A stretch of 64,000 nt of DNA from Kitasatospora albolonga (GCA_002082585.1 CP020563.1:1358001-1422000), one strand, 5' to 3'; counted from the first letter of the stretch, positions 15,738 through 24,601 are shown. Notes: a model not told the origin generated them from the sequence alone. Program-made: numbers and translations.

Positions 15738-15768
15738 GGGCCCCGGCACGGGTGATGTGCCGGGGCCC
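15738..15768. terminator. Terminator hairpin between serB and the convergent phosphatase gene
   Basis: Perfect 12-bp stem (15738-15749 with 15757-15768), 7-nt loop. It probably serves both convergent genes. Confidence 0.8.
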
Positions 15769-15801
15769 TGCGCGTTCATGGGTTCAGCGGGAGCTGGGCG
15801 C

Positions 15802-16320
15802 TCAGTCGTTCGGCGTCCAGTACTCGACGAGTCGGCCCGCTCCGTGCTCCACGCTCTTCCAGGAGCCGGGGAACTCCACCACGGCGTACGAGGCCGTCGG
15901 GAAGCCGTCCCGGGTCATCCTGGCCAGGGTGTCGCCCTCGGCCGAGCCGGAGAGGGCGTCGGCGGCCCCGTGCATCCCCGGATTGTGGCCGATGACCAGA
16001 AGGTTGCGGACCTCGTCCGGGGTCTCGTTGAAGAGGGCGATCAGTTCGCCGAGGGATGCCTCGTACAGCCTCTCCTCGTAGACGGTCCTGGGGCGCTGGG
16101 CGAATTCGTGGACCGCCAGCTTCCAGGTCTCCCGCGTCCTGACGGCGCTGGAGCACAGGGCCAGGTCGAAGTCGATGCCGGAGTCGGCGAGCCTGCGGCC
16201 GGCCACGGGCGCGTCCTTGCGACCGCGCTCGGCCAGCGGGCGCTCATGGTCGGAGGACTGCGACCATTCCGCCTTGGCATGCCTGAGAAGGACGATCCTG
16301 CGAGGTGTCTCGACGCTCAT
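15802..16320 (-). CDS. SixA-like histidine phosphatase
   Basis: 172 residues of the histidine-phosphatase superfamily. N-terminal RHG-type motif IVLLRHAKAEWSQ (catalytic His), conserved Arg in ERG and SSAVRTRETW, second His in VIGHNPGMHGAAD. Length and motif order match SixA phosphohistidine phosphatases, which act on His-phosphorylated proteins in E. coli; the substrate here is unknown. ATG with GAGG close upstream. Confidence 0.88.
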   Translation of the reverse strand: MSVETPRRIVLLRHAKAEWSQSSDHERPLAERGRKDAPVAGRRLADSGIDFDLALCSSAVRTRETWKLAVHEFAQRPRTVYEERLYEASLGELIALFNETPDEVRNLLVIGHNPGMHGAADALSGSAEGDTLARMTRDGFPTASYAVVEFPGSWKSVEHGAGRLVEYWTPND

Positions 16321-16436
16321 ACACCTCAGCTTCGCATGAAACGCGGCCTCTGGCGCAGGGTGTTGACGGGCTCATCCGGAAGGTTGACGTGCTGGTCCGG
16401 GGTGTGTTCGGCGGTCTGTTCGGCGCGGTGCGGGCC

Positions 16437-16658
16437 TCAGCGGGCGAGCAGGTGGAGCGTGTGCTCGATCAGGCGTCCGAGCGCGGGGTCGGCGGTGGCC
16501 GCCTGCGCCTGCCCCGGACTCATGACCATGAGCAGCAGGGCGGCGAACGCGACCGCCGGGAGCGTCACGGCCCACCAGGACAGCCGTATCTCCGCACGGT
16601 CGGCGGCGGGCCGGGAGGCGGCCTTGACCTGGGGCCTGGGGTGCGCGGGGACCGGCAT
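16437..16658 (-). CDS. Small single-pass membrane protein
   Basis: 73 residues: basic N-terminus (residues 1-26), one membrane helix (about 28-46, WWAVTLPAVAFAALLLMVM), and an Ala/Gln tail with a short outer amphipathic segment (LGRLIEHTLHLLAR). A good ribosome site (cggagg) lies 5-6 bp before the ATG, and codon use is typical. Function unknown. Confidence 0.7.
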   Translation of the reverse strand: MPVPAHPRPQVKAASRPAADRAEIRLSWWAVTLPAVAFAALLLMVMSPGQAQAATADPALGRLIEHTLHLLAR

Positions 16659-16818
16659 GTCCGCCTCCGTGGGATGTTCGGTTCGTTACCGAAGAACCTA
16701 CGGAAGGAGCCGGGCCGGGCCCATCCGGTGATCCACCCACTTCACCCTGACGCCTGCCCCCTAGGGGACGGTGGGGCAAACCCCAGCACGGGCGGCGGAG
16801 GGGCGGAGTCGCCGGGCG

Positions 16819-16935
16819 TCAGGGTGAGGCGATCGAGGCGATCACCCCGATGACCACCGTGACGAGAAGCATCCCCCCGAAGACGAGGAGGAGCTTCTTC
16901 TGACCGTTCTTGGGCTGCGGATCGAGCACTGGCAT
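16819..16935 (-). CDS. 38-residue membrane peptide, SGM_5486 family transporter-associated protein
   Basis: Hydrophilic head MPVLDPQPKNGQKK, then one membrane helix (LLLVFGGMLLVTVVIGVIAS). It lies 17 bp downstream of the MFS gene on the same strand. The head and helix match what I recall as the SGM_5486 transporter-associated family, always found beside a CynX/NimT transporter. A GAGACT element 6 nt upstream of the ATG, and no Shine-Dalgarno, hint at its own leaderless start. Probably a transporter accessory or stability factor (inference). Confidence 0.7.
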   Translation of the reverse strand: MPVLDPQPKNGQKKLLLVFGGMLLVTVVIGVIASIASP

Positions 16936-16952
16936 GGGTCCAGTCTCGCATC

Positions 16953-18410
16953 TCAGCACTCGTCCTCGATCGTCCGGTCCCGCCCGGCCAGCACCCCGGC
17001 CACCATCTGCGGGATCATCAGCCCCGCCATCAGGGCGATCGGCAGCCCCCAGCCGCCGCTGTGCTGGTAGAGCACGCCGACGAGCAGCGGGCCCGGGATC
17101 GAGAGCAGATAGCCGGTGGACTGGGCGAAGGCGGAGAGCCGGACCACGCCCGCCCCGGTCCGCGAGCGCATCCCGATCATGGTGAGGGCGAGCGGGAAGG
17201 CGCAGTTGGCGATGCCGAGCAGCAGCGCCCAGGCCCACGCACCGGCGGCCGGGGCCAGGTAGAGGCCCCCGTAACCGATCAGGCCGCAGAGGCCGAGGAC
17301 GACGACGATGGGGCCCTGCTGCTTGAGCCGGCCGGCGACCCGGGGGATGACGAAGGCGAGCGGTACACCCATCGCCATGGTGACCGCGAGCAGGACGCCC
17401 GCCGTACCTGCCGGGACCCCCGCGTCCCGGAAGATCTGCGGCATCCAGCCCATGGTGATGTACGCGGCGGTCGCCTGGAGCCCGAAGAAGCAGGCGAGCC
17501 CCCACGCGGTCCGGCTGCGGGTGATCCGGAGCCCCGGCGCGTCGGCGGGACGGGCAGCAGCGGCGACCGTACCGGAAGCGGTCCGGCCGGAGTCCGTGCC
17601 CTTACCGGTCGCGGCTGACTGCCCGGGGCCTGCCTGTCCGGAGGCCGACTGCCCGGAGCTCGCCCGTCCGGAGGCCGACTGTCCGGAGGCCGCCTGCCCG
17701 GGCGCCGGGGTCCGGTCCCGTACGAGGATGATCCAGGGCAGCACCGCGAGCGCGGCCAGTCCGGCCCAGATCGCCAGCCCGGACTGCCAGTTCCCGCCCA
17801 TCGCGCCGGTCAGCGGGACGGTGACGGCGGCGGCGAGGGCGGTGCCGAGGGCCAGGGCCATGGAGTAGAGGCCGGTCATGGTGCCGACGCGGTCGGGGAA
17901 CCAGCGCTTGACGATCACCGGCATCAGGATGTTGCTGACGGCGATGCCCATCAGGGCCAGGGCGCTGGCGGCCAGGAACCCGGCGGTGGAGCCGATGTAC
18001 GGGCGGATCACCAGGCCGACCGCGATGGCCGCCATGCCCGCGCAGACGACGGAGCCCGCGCCGAAGCGGCGGGCGAGGCGGGGCGCCATGACCCCGAAGA
18101 GCGCGAAGCAGAGCGGCGGTACGGAGGTCAGTACGCCCGCCACGCTCCCGCTCATGTGCAGCCCCTCGCGAACCTCTTCGAGGAGGGCGCCGAGGCTGGT
18201 GATGGCGGGGCGGAGGTTGAGGGCGGCCAGGACGAGCCCGACGGCGATCAGACGCAGCAGCCAGGGGGCCGGGGCCTCGGCGGCTCCGGGGAGCAGCGGG
18301 GCCGCCGAACGGGCGGCGGGGGTGCGCACGGTGGCGCCACGGCTCGCTGCGCCACGGTCCAAGGTCTGAATCTGGGCTTGGGTCTGGGTCTGGGTTTCGT
18401 CGTCCGGCAT
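16953..18410 (-). CDS. CynX/NimT-family MFS transporter
   Basis: 485 residues, about 12 membrane segments in two halves. N-terminus MPDDETQTQTQAQIQ is polar and repetitive; then APWLLRLIAVGLVLAALNLRPAITSLG, the typical first helix of cyanate/2-nitroimidazole (CynX/NimT) permeases. The central cytoplasmic loop (about residues 230-290) carries degenerate SGQSASG/ASGQ repeats, clearly repeat-expanded at DNA level. Substrate unknown. Expression is probably controlled by the divergent FadR-type gene: a leaderless TATGAT promoter lies 6 nt before the ATG with two palindromes behind it. Confidence 0.92.
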   Translation of the reverse strand: MPDDETQTQTQAQIQTLDRGAASRGATVRTPAARSAAPLLPGAAEAPAPWLLRLIAVGLVLAALNLRPAITSLGALLEEVREGLHMSGSVAGVLTSVPPLCFALFGVMAPRLARRFGAGSVVCAGMAAIAVGLVIRPYIGSTAGFLAASALALMGIAVSNILMPVIVKRWFPDRVGTMTGLYSMALALGTALAAAVTVPLTGAMGGNWQSGLAIWAGLAALAVLPWIILVRDRTPAPGQAASGQSASGRASSGQSASGQAGPGQSAATGKGTDSGRTASGTVAAAARPADAPGLRITRSRTAWGLACFFGLQATAAYITMGWMPQIFRDAGVPAGTAGVLLAVTMAMGVPLAFVIPRVAGRLKQQGPIVVVLGLCGLIGYGGLYLAPAAGAWAWALLLGIANCAFPLALTMIGMRSRTGAGVVRLSAFAQSTGYLLSIPGPLLVGVLYQHSGGWGLPIALMAGLMIPQMVAGVLAGRDRTIEDEC

Positions 18411-18416
18411 GATGCC

Positions 18417-18450
18417 ATCATAGAATCATGGGATGATTGATTGTCCAATC
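18417..18450 (-). promoter_or_regulatory. MFS promoter with two operator palindromes
   Basis: On the minus strand TATGAT (18422-18417) is followed by 6 nt and the MFS ATG. Palindrome 1, AATCAT-GGG-ATGATT (18424-18438), fills the spacer. Palindrome 2, GATTG-TC-CAATC (18439-18450), covers the expected -35 (GGACAA or TGGACA). Binding here would block the MFS promoter; the divergent GntR/FadR gene starts 92 bp away, so autoregulation is possible. Confidence 0.65.
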
Positions 18451-18541
18451 GTCCGGAGCCGCCGGAACCACCGGTTCCCCTGAGAGAATTCGCCCGGACA
18501 CTTTTCCCGCTTCACAGCCCCGCTCACGAGCAAGGAGCACC

Positions 18542-19216
18542 ATGGCGCTGACGTCTCCACGGCGTTCGGCACTCGCCGACCAGGTGATCGCACAGCTGCG
18601 CAACCAGATCACCTCGGGCGAGTGGCCGGTCGGCTCACGGATTCCGACCGAGCCGGAGCTGGTCGAGCAGCTCGGCGTGGCCCGTAACACCGTGCGCGAG
18701 GCGGTGCGGGCCCTGGCGCACAACGGGCTGCTGGACATCCGGCAGGGCTCGGGCACCTATGTGATCGCCACGAGCGAGCTGGCCGGGGTGATGCACCGCC
18801 GCTTCGCCGCCGCCGATCCGCGCCATATCGCGGAGCTGCGCTCGACGCTGGAGTCGTCGGCCGCGCGGCTCGCCGCCGTACGCCGTACCGAGCGTGATCT
18901 GCGGCAGCTCGACACGCTGATGGCGCGCCGGGAGGAGGCGTGGGCCTCGGGGGACGCGGAGGCGTTCGTCGCGGCCGACGCGACGCTGCACCTGGCGGTC
19001 GTCGCGGCCTCGCACAACGACGTCCTGACCGAGCTCTACGCGGACCTGGGGGATCTGCTGCGCGAGTATCTGCGCGGTGACGTGGGTCCCGAGCTGCGCC
19101 CCGAGAACCATATGGATCACGCGCGGCTGGTGGAGGCGATCCGGGCGGGGGACGCGGAGACGGCGGCGGCCGAGGCGGCGAGCCATGCGCTGAACTGCCT
19201 GGTGGACCAGGTGTAG
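18542..19216 (+). CDS. FadR/GntR-family transcriptional regulator
   Basis: 224 residues. Winged helix at 10-75 (LADQVIAQLRNQITSGEWPV, then LGVARNTVREAVRALAHNGL and QGSGTYV). C-terminal all-helical FCD domain with likely metal/ligand residues (D in ATLHLAVVAASHND, H in MDHARLVEAI, H in EAASHALNCL). ATG with aaggagc 6 bp upstream. Divergent from the MFS gene and most simply its ligand-responsive repressor; the ligand is unknown. Confidence 0.92.
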   Translation: MALTSPRRSALADQVIAQLRNQITSGEWPVGSRIPTEPELVEQLGVARNTVREAVRALAHNGLLDIRQGSGTYVIATSELAGVMHRRFAAADPRHIAELRSTLESSAARLAAVRRTERDLRQLDTLMARREEAWASGDAEAFVAADATLHLAVVAASHNDVLTELYADLGDLLREYLRGDVGPELRPENHMDHARLVEAIRAGDAETAAAEAASHALNCLVDQV

Positions 19217-19253
19217 CCCTCAGGCCGCTCACAGCAGGGCTCCTCGATGTCAC

Positions 19254-19625
19254 TCACACCGGCGCCGGGCGGTGGCTGACCCAGGCGGTCGCGATCTCCT
19301 TCCAGCAGCGGTCCTCCAGCCGTACGGTCCGCCCCGGCGCCACCTCGACGGCCGCGCCGTCCGCGTCCACGTCCCACCAGCGGACGCACTCGGTGTGGAG
19401 CTGGACCAGGTCGGTGGAGGGGTAGGGGTTGTGGCAGTACGCGACGACCCGGGAGCCCTCGATCGTCGTACGGCACTCGGAGCCGGCCGGTTCAGGTCTC
19501 GGCGGCTCCGCCCGCGTACCGGAGTCGGCGCCGCTGGCGACATGGACTCCCAGGGGTACGGCGAGTGCGGCGACGACCACCGACGCGGCCAGCAGGAGAC
19601 GGGTCCGGCGACGCGTGGGGCGCAC
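19254..19625 (-). CDS. Hypothetical secreted or anchored protein
   Basis: 123 residues. N-terminus VRPTRRRTRLLLAASVVVAALAVPLGVHVASG is a signal peptide or anchor. The exported part has four Cys (SECRTTIEG, AYCHNPYP, TECVRWW, EDRCWKEIA), which could form two disulfides, and a C-terminal beta-rich region. GTG at 19625 is preferred to a further upstream GTG at 19712 because the strong site gggagggag lies 7 bp before it and the signal peptide begins there. No family recognised. Confidence 0.65.
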   Translation of the reverse strand: MRPTRRRTRLLLAASVVVAALAVPLGVHVASGADSGTRAEPPRPEPAGSECRTTIEGSRVVAYCHNPYPSTDLVQLHTECVRWWDVDADGAAVEVAPGRTVRLEDRCWKEIATAWVSHRPAPV

Positions 19626-19794
19626 AGCGATCTCCCTCCCGCAGCCTGACAAGAAGTCCGGTTCCTCCACATTCTGCGGTGGATCGGCCGACTTTTCGAC
19701 CGGAGCGACCACGCACGGCGACGGCCCCCGGTCACGCCACCTCCGGAACGGGGGTGACGCGGCCGGGGGCCGTTCAGCGGGGGGCGGTGCGCGG

Positions 19795-20562
19795 TCAGGC
19801 GCCCATCATGTGCACGCCGCTGTCGACGTGGATGATCTCGCCCGTCGTCCGCGGGAAGAAGTCGGAGAGCAGGGCGACGATGCTGCGGCCGGCCGGCTCC
19901 GGGTCGTTCATGTCCCAGGCCAGCGGGGCGCGGGTGTTCCAGACGTCGGCCAGTTCCTCGAAGCCCGGGATGGACTTGGCGGCCATGGAGCGGAGCGGAC
20001 CGGCGGAGATGAGGTTGCAGCGCAGCCCGTCCTTGCCCAGGTCACGGGCGAGGTAGCGGGAGGTGGCCTCCAGGGCGGCCTTGGCCGGGCCCATCCAGTC
20101 GTACTGCGGCCAGGCGTACTGGGCGTCGAAGGTGAGGCCGACGATCGAGCCGCCCTCGCTCATGAGCGGCTTGCACGCCATGGCCAGCGACTTCAGCGAG
20201 AACGCGGAGACGTGCATCGCGGTGGCGACGGACTCGAACGGCGTGTTCAGGAAGTTGCCGCCGAGCGCGTCCTGCGGCGCGAAGCCGATGGAGTGGACGA
20301 CACCGTCGAGCGAGCCGAGCTCCTCGCGGACCAGGCCCTCCAGCCGGTCCAGGTGCTCCTGGTTGGTCACGTCCAGCTCGATGACCTTGGCCGGCTTCGG
20401 CAGCTTCTTGGCGATGCGCTCGGTCAGGGTGGGGCGGGGGAAGGCCGTGAGGATGACCTCGGCCCCCTGCTCCTGGGCCACCTTCGCGGCGTGGAACGCG
20501 ATGGACGACTCCATCAGCACCCCGGTGATGAGGATGCGCTTGCCGTCGAGAATTCCGCTCAT
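19795..20562 (-). CDS. fabI: Enoyl-[acyl-carrier-protein] reductase (NADH)
   Basis: 255 residues. InhA/FabI family: N-terminal ITGVLMESSIAFHAAK cofactor loop, SIGFAP near 91-96, catalytic F145, Y154 and K161 (Y-x6-K in YDWMGPAK), then SAGPLRSMAAKSIPGF. It reduces trans-2-enoyl-ACP in the last step of each fatty acid elongation cycle. It begins 5 bp after the fabG stop and is certainly co-transcribed with it, the same order as mycobacterial fabG1-inhA. Confidence 0.96.
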   Translation of the reverse strand: MSGILDGKRILITGVLMESSIAFHAAKVAQEQGAEVILTAFPRPTLTERIAKKLPKPAKVIELDVTNQEHLDRLEGLVREELGSLDGVVHSIGFAPQDALGGNFLNTPFESVATAMHVSAFSLKSLAMACKPLMSEGGSIVGLTFDAQYAWPQYDWMGPAKAALEATSRYLARDLGKDGLRCNLISAGPLRSMAAKSIPGFEELADVWNTRAPLAWDMNDPEPAGRSIVALLSDFFPRTTGEIIHVDSGVHMMGA

Positions 20563-20567
20563 GGTGA

Positions 20568-21287
20568 TCAGTGACCCATGCCCAATCCGCCGTCAACGGG
20601 GATGACGGCTCCAGTGATGTACGACGCGTCGTCGGAGGCGAGGAAACGCACGGCGGCGGCGATCTCCTCGGGCCGCGCGTAGCGGCCCAGCGGCACCTTG
20701 GACACGATGCTCTCGCGCTGCTCCTCGGTGAGCACCTGGGTCATGTCGGTGTCGACAAAACCGGGGGCGACGACGTTGAAGGTGATGTTCCGCGAGCCGA
20801 GCTCACGGGCCAGCGACCGGGCGAACCCGACGAGTCCGGCCTTGGAGGCGGCGTAGTTCGCCTGGCCCGCCGAGCCGAGGAGGCCGACGACGGAGGAGAT
20901 CAGGACGACGCGGCCCTTCTTGGCGCGCAGCATGCCGCGGTTGGCGCGCTTGACGACCCGGAAGGTGCCGTTGAGGTTGGTGTCGACGACGGAGGTGAAG
21001 TCCTCCTCGGACATCCGCATCAGCAACTGGTCCTTGGTGATACCGGCGTTGGCGACCAGCACCTCCACGGGACCGTGCTTCTCCTCGATCTCCTTGTAGC
21101 CCTGCTCCACCTGCTCGGCGTCGGTGATGTCGCAGCGGACCGCGAGGACACCCGCGTCGGTGAGCTCCCGGGGAGGCTCGCCGGAGCGGTAGGTGATCGC
21201 GACCTGGTCGCCGTTGTCGGCGAAGGCGCGGGCGATGGCGAGGCCGATGCCCCGGTTTCCTCCGGTGACGAGAACCGAGCGGCTCAA
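20568..21287 (-). CDS. fabG: 3-oxoacyl-[acyl-carrier-protein] reductase
   Basis: 239 residues, SDR fold: VTGGNRGIGLAIARAFA, NAGITKDQLLMRM, catalytic Ser in LISSVVGLLGS, Y-x3-K in YAASKAGLVGFARS, C-terminal YITGAVIPVDGGLGMGH. It reduces 3-oxoacyl-ACP with NADPH. TTG at 21287 is used because it opens LSRSVLVTGG, exactly the conserved N-terminus, with aaggaaagag 8 bp upstream; any ATG further up would give an implausible 80-residue extension. Confidence 0.94.
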   Translation of the reverse strand: MSRSVLVTGGNRGIGLAIARAFADNGDQVAITYRSGEPPRELTDAGVLAVRCDITDAEQVEQGYKEIEEKHGPVEVLVANAGITKDQLLMRMSEEDFTSVVDTNLNGTFRVVKRANRGMLRAKKGRVVLISSVVGLLGSAGQANYAASKAGLVGFARSLARELGSRNITFNVVAPGFVDTDMTQVLTEEQRESIVSKVPLGRYARPEEIAAAVRFLASDDASYITGAVIPVDGGLGMGH

Positions 21288-21394
21288 CGGATCACTCTTT
21301 CCTTGGCGATGTGGGGCACGGTGCCTGGCGGTCTGGTACGTCGAAAACCTATCGGTACCGTGCGCCGATCGGGGAATCGGGCCCTGACAGTGGC

Positions 21395-21424
21395 TTGTCC
21401 GGGGTGCTGTGGGGTTCCTACAGT
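21395..21424 (+). promoter_or_regulatory. Putative promoter of tldD
   Basis: TTGTCC (21395-21400), 18-bp spacer, TACAGT (21419-21424), about 100 bp before the GTG of tldD, in the spacer shared with the divergent fabG-fabI operon. Confidence 0.4.
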
Positions 21425-21524
21425 CCGCACGGTTGCGTGCCGGGCACACGTGCCCGCGATATCCCCGGCTGTCCGCACCTTCCGCATGGTTCACTGCCGT
21501 CGTGTATCGAGAAGGGAACTCCCT

Positions 21525-23048
21525 GTGCCCCACGAGGTAGATCAGTCATTCCTGGCCCTGCCCCTGCGCGCGCTGGCCGACGCGGCGCTCGCCCGGGCCC
21601 GGGCGCTCGGCGCCACGCACGCCGACTTCCGGCTGGAGCGGGTGCGCAGCGCGTCCTGGCGGCTGCGGGACGCGCGGCCCGCCGGTGCGTCGGACAGTAC
21701 GGACCTGGGGTACGCGGTGCGGGTGGTGCACGGCGGGGCCTGGGGGTTCGCCTCGGGTGTCGACCTGACGATGGACGCGGCGGCGAAGGTGGCCTCGCAG
21801 GCCGTGGCGATGGCCAAGCTGTCGGCGAAGGTGATCGCGGCGGCGGGCTCCGACGAGCGGGTGGAGCTGGCGGACGAGCCGGTGCACGGTGAGCGGACCT
21901 GGGTCTCGGCGTACGACGTCGACCCGTTCTCTGTACCGGACGAGGAGAAGGCGGCGCTGCTCGCGGAGTGGAGCGGGCGGCTGCTGGGCGCGGACGGGGT
22001 GGCGCATGTGGACGCGTCCCTGATGACCGTGCACGAGAACAAGTTCTACGCGGACACGGCGGGCACGGTCACCACGCAGCAGCGGGTGCGTATCCAGCCG
22101 CAGTTCACGGCCGTGGCGGTGGACGGCGCGACCGGCGAGTTCGACTCGATGCGCACGATCGCACCGCCGGTCGGGCGCGGCTGGGAGTACCTGACCGGCA
22201 CCGGCTGGGACTGGGACGCCGAGCTGGAGCAGATCCCCGTGCTGCTCGCGGAGAAAATGCGGGCGCCGAGCGTCGAGGCGGGGACGTACGACCTGGTGGT
22301 CGACCCCTCCAACCTCTGGCTGACCATCCACGAGTCGATCGGCCACGCCACCGAGCTGGACCGGGCGCTCGGTTACGAGGCGGCGTACGCGGGCACGTCG
22401 TTCGCCACCTTCGACCAGCTCGGCAAGCTGACGTACGGCTCCCCCGTCATGAACGTGACCGGTGACCGCACCGCCGAACACGGCCTCGCGACCATCGGGT
22501 ACGACGACGAGGGCGTCGAGGCGCAGTCCTGGGACCTGATCAAGGACGGCACCCTCGTCGGCTACCAGCTGGACCGCCGGATCGCGAAGCTCACGGGTCT
22601 GGGCCGCTCCAACGGGTGCGCGTTCGCGGACTCGCCGGGCCATGTCCCCGTCCAGCGCATGGCGAACGTGTCGTTGCGGCCGGACCCGGGCGGGCTGTCG
22701 ACGGAGGACCTGATCGGCGGGGTCGAGCGCGGGATCTACGTGGTCGGTGACCGGTCCTGGTCGATCGACATGCAGCGGTACAACTTCCAGTTCACCGGGC
22801 AGCGGTTCTTCCGCATCGAGAACGGCCGCCTGGCCGGGCAGCTGCGCGATGTGGCGTACCAGGCGACGACGACGGACTTCTGGGGCTCGATGGAGAAGGT
22901 CGGCGGCCCGCAGACGTACGTGCTCGGCGGCGCGTTCAACTGCGGCAAGGCCCAGCCGGGCCAGGTCGCGGCGGTCTCCCACGGCTGCCCCTCCGCCCTC
23001 TTCCGGGGCGTGAACATCCTCAACACGACGCAGGAGGCCGGACGATGA
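21525..23048 (+). CDS. tldD: Metalloprotease TldD
   Basis: 507 residues. Zinc-binding HESIGH motif in LTIHESIGHATELDRA, the HExxxH signature of TldD, plus FVGSG-like linker sequences and the C-terminal MEKVGGPQTYVLGG, FNCGKAQPGQ region. TldD and TldE form a heterodimeric barrel that degrades unfolded peptides; in other bacteria it trims RiPP leader peptides (microcin B17) and CcdA. GTG at 21525 follows gagaaggga by 7 bp. Its stop overlaps the ATG of a bridging mini-ORF by ATGA (23045-23048). Confidence 0.95.
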   Translation: MPHEVDQSFLALPLRALADAALARARALGATHADFRLERVRSASWRLRDARPAGASDSTDLGYAVRVVHGGAWGFASGVDLTMDAAAKVASQAVAMAKLSAKVIAAAGSDERVELADEPVHGERTWVSAYDVDPFSVPDEEKAALLAEWSGRLLGADGVAHVDASLMTVHENKFYADTAGTVTTQQRVRIQPQFTAVAVDGATGEFDSMRTIAPPVGRGWEYLTGTGWDWDAELEQIPVLLAEKMRAPSVEAGTYDLVVDPSNLWLTIHESIGHATELDRALGYEAAYAGTSFATFDQLGKLTYGSPVMNVTGDRTAEHGLATIGYDDEGVEAQSWDLIKDGTLVGYQLDRRIAKLTGLGRSNGCAFADSPGHVPVQRMANVSLRPDPGGLSTEDLIGGVERGIYVVGDRSWSIDMQRYNFQFTGQRFFRIENGRLAGQLRDVAYQATTTDFWGSMEKVGGPQTYVLGGAFNCGKAQPGQVAAVSHGCPSALFRGVNILNTTQEAGR

Positions 23049-23160
23049 GCGGCGACCACGGAATCTGCTGGGGGTCCGGCCCGCGGCGCAGCCGCAATCG
23101 GACGCAGTGGCACCCGGGCAGGCACAGTCTCAACACGACGCAGGAGGCCGGACGATGAGC
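23019..23160 (+). repeat. Direct repeat, 32 bp x 2, at the tldD/tldE junction
   Basis: 23019-23050 and 23129-23160 are identical over 32 bp, with a 110-bp offset. Each copy contains caggaggccgg followed by ATGA. The first spans the tldD stop and the second the tldE start. The unique 78 bp between them holds a small hairpin (GCGGC-GCA-GCCGC, about 23083-23095). The second copy supplies tldE with the ribosome site that tldD's end used to supply. Confidence 0.92.
23045..23158 (+). CDS. Bridging 37-codon mini-ORF between tldD and tldE
   Basis: ATG at 23045 overlaps the tldD stop (ATGA) and TGA at 23156-23158 overlaps the tldE start (ATGA). It begins MSGDHGICWGSG and ends LNTTQEAGR, the same last residues as TldD, because the DNA there is the second copy of the repeat. 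It has the ribosome site aggaggc. Either a translated coupling peptide or an accidental frame; its preservation in frame across 114 bp is the only evidence for selection. Confidence 0.35.
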   Translation: MSGDHGICWGSGPRRSRNRTQWHPGRHSLNTTQEAGR

Positions 23161-24549
23161 CGCGTCAGCAAGCCGTACGAGATCGTCGAGCGGGCTCTGG
23201 AGCTGTCCACCACGGACGGTCTGGTGGTCATCGCCGACGAGCACTCCTCCGCCAACCTGCGCTGGGCGGGCAACGCGCTCACCACGAACGGGGTGACCCG
23301 GGGGCGGACCCTCACCGTCATCGCGACCGTGGACGGGGCGAAGGGCACGGCGTCCGGTGTCGTGTCCCGGTCCGCCGTGACCGCCGACGACCTGGAGCCG
23401 CTGGTGCGGGCCGCCGAGGCCGCCGCCCGGGGTGCCGGTCCCGCCGAGGACGCGCAGCCCCTGGTGAGCGGGGTGCCCGCCTCCCCCGACTTCACGGACG
23501 CGCCCGCCGAGACCGGCTCGGAGGTCTTCGCCGACTTCGCCCCGGCCCTCGGTGACGCCTTCGCCCGGGCCCGCTCCGGCGGCCGTGAGCTGTACGGGTT
23601 CGCCAACCACGAGCTGACCTCCACCTACCTGGGTACGTCGACGGGGCTGCGGCTGCGCCACGACCAGCCGACCGGGACGCTGGAGCTGAACGCCAAGTCG
23701 CCGGACCGGACCCGTTCCGCGTGGGCGGGGAGGGCGACCCGGGACTTCAAGGACGTCGACCCGGCGGCGCTGGACGCGGAGCTGGCGCGGCGGCTGGGAT
23801 GGGCGGAGCGGCGGATCGAGCTGCCCGCCGGGCGGTACGAGACGCTGCTGCCGCCGACCGCCGTCGCGGACCTGCTGATCTACCAGCTGTGGTCGTCCGC
23901 CGCGCGGGACGCCGTGGAGGGCCGGACGGTCTTCTCCGAGCCGGGCGGCGGAACCCGGCTGGGCGAGACGCTGGCGCCGCTGCCGCTGACCCTGCGCAGC
24001 GACCCGCACGCGCCGGGTCTGGAGTCGGCGCCGTTCGTGATCGCCCACGCCTCCGACGACAGCGCTTCGGTCTTCGACAACGGGCTGCCGCTGGCCCCGA
24101 CGGACTGGGTGCGGGACGGAAAGCTGGAGCGGCTGACGACGACCCGGCACACGGCCGCCCTCACCGGGCTGCCCCTCGCCCCGTCCATCGACAACCTGGT
24201 GCTGGACGGGGGCGGTGAGCGGTCGCTGGAGGAGATGGTGGCCGCGACGACCGGGCGGGCGCTGCTGCTGACCTGCCTCTGGTACATCCGGGAGGTGGAC
24301 CCGGCGACGCTGCTGCTGACCGGGCTGACCCGGGACGGCGTCTATCTGGTGGAGGACGGCGAGGTGGTCGGTGAGGTGAACAACTTCCGGTTCAACGAAT
24401 CGCCGGTGGACCTGCTGTCCCGGGCCTCGGAGGCGGGGCGTACGGAGAAGACGCTGCCGCGCGAGTGGGGCGACTGGTTCACCCGGGCCGCGATGCCCGC
24501 GCTGCGCGTCCCAGACTTCAACATGAGCTCGGTGAGCCAGGGCGTGTGA
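23155..24549 (+). CDS. tldE: TldE/PmbA metallopeptidase partner
   Basis: 464 residues, PmbA/TldE family. It lacks the HExxxH motif, as the non-catalytic partner should, and shows the fold repeats [51 protein letters not shown]. It pairs with TldD. The ATG is the second ATGA junction of the duplicated region; the ribosome site is caggagg within the repeat. Confidence 0.93.
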   Translation: MSRVSKPYEIVERALELSTTDGLVVIADEHSSANLRWAGNALTTNGVTRGRTLTVIATVDGAKGTASGVVSRSAVTADDLEPLVRAAEAAARGAGPAEDAQPLVSGVPASPDFTDAPAETGSEVFADFAPALGDAFARARSGGRELYGFANHELTSTYLGTSTGLRLRHDQPTGTLELNAKSPDRTRSAWAGRATRDFKDVDPAALDAELARRLGWAERRIELPAGRYETLLPPTAVADLLIYQLWSSAARDAVEGRTVFSEPGGGTRLGETLAPLPLTLRSDPHAPGLESAPFVIAHASDDSASVFDNGLPLAPTDWVRDGKLERLTTTRHTAALTGLPLAPSIDNLVLDGGGERSLEEMVAATTGRALLLTCLWYIREVDPATLLLTGLTRDGVYLVEDGEVVGEVNNFRFNESPVDLLSRASEAGRTEKTLPREWGDWFTRAAMPALRVPDFNMSSVSQGV

Positions 24550-24601
24550 CCCGCCTAGACTGACCCGTACATCCCTACGTAACGCAAGGAGCACCGGAAC
24601 C

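Noticed and set aside
23045..23158. The tldD/tldE insert as a RiPP precursor peptide gene processed by TldD/E
   Set aside because: TldD/E can trim RiPP leaders, but the mini-ORF peptide has no core-like Cys/Ser/Thr stretch, and its C-terminus is simply the repeated TldD end; no modifying enzyme is present.
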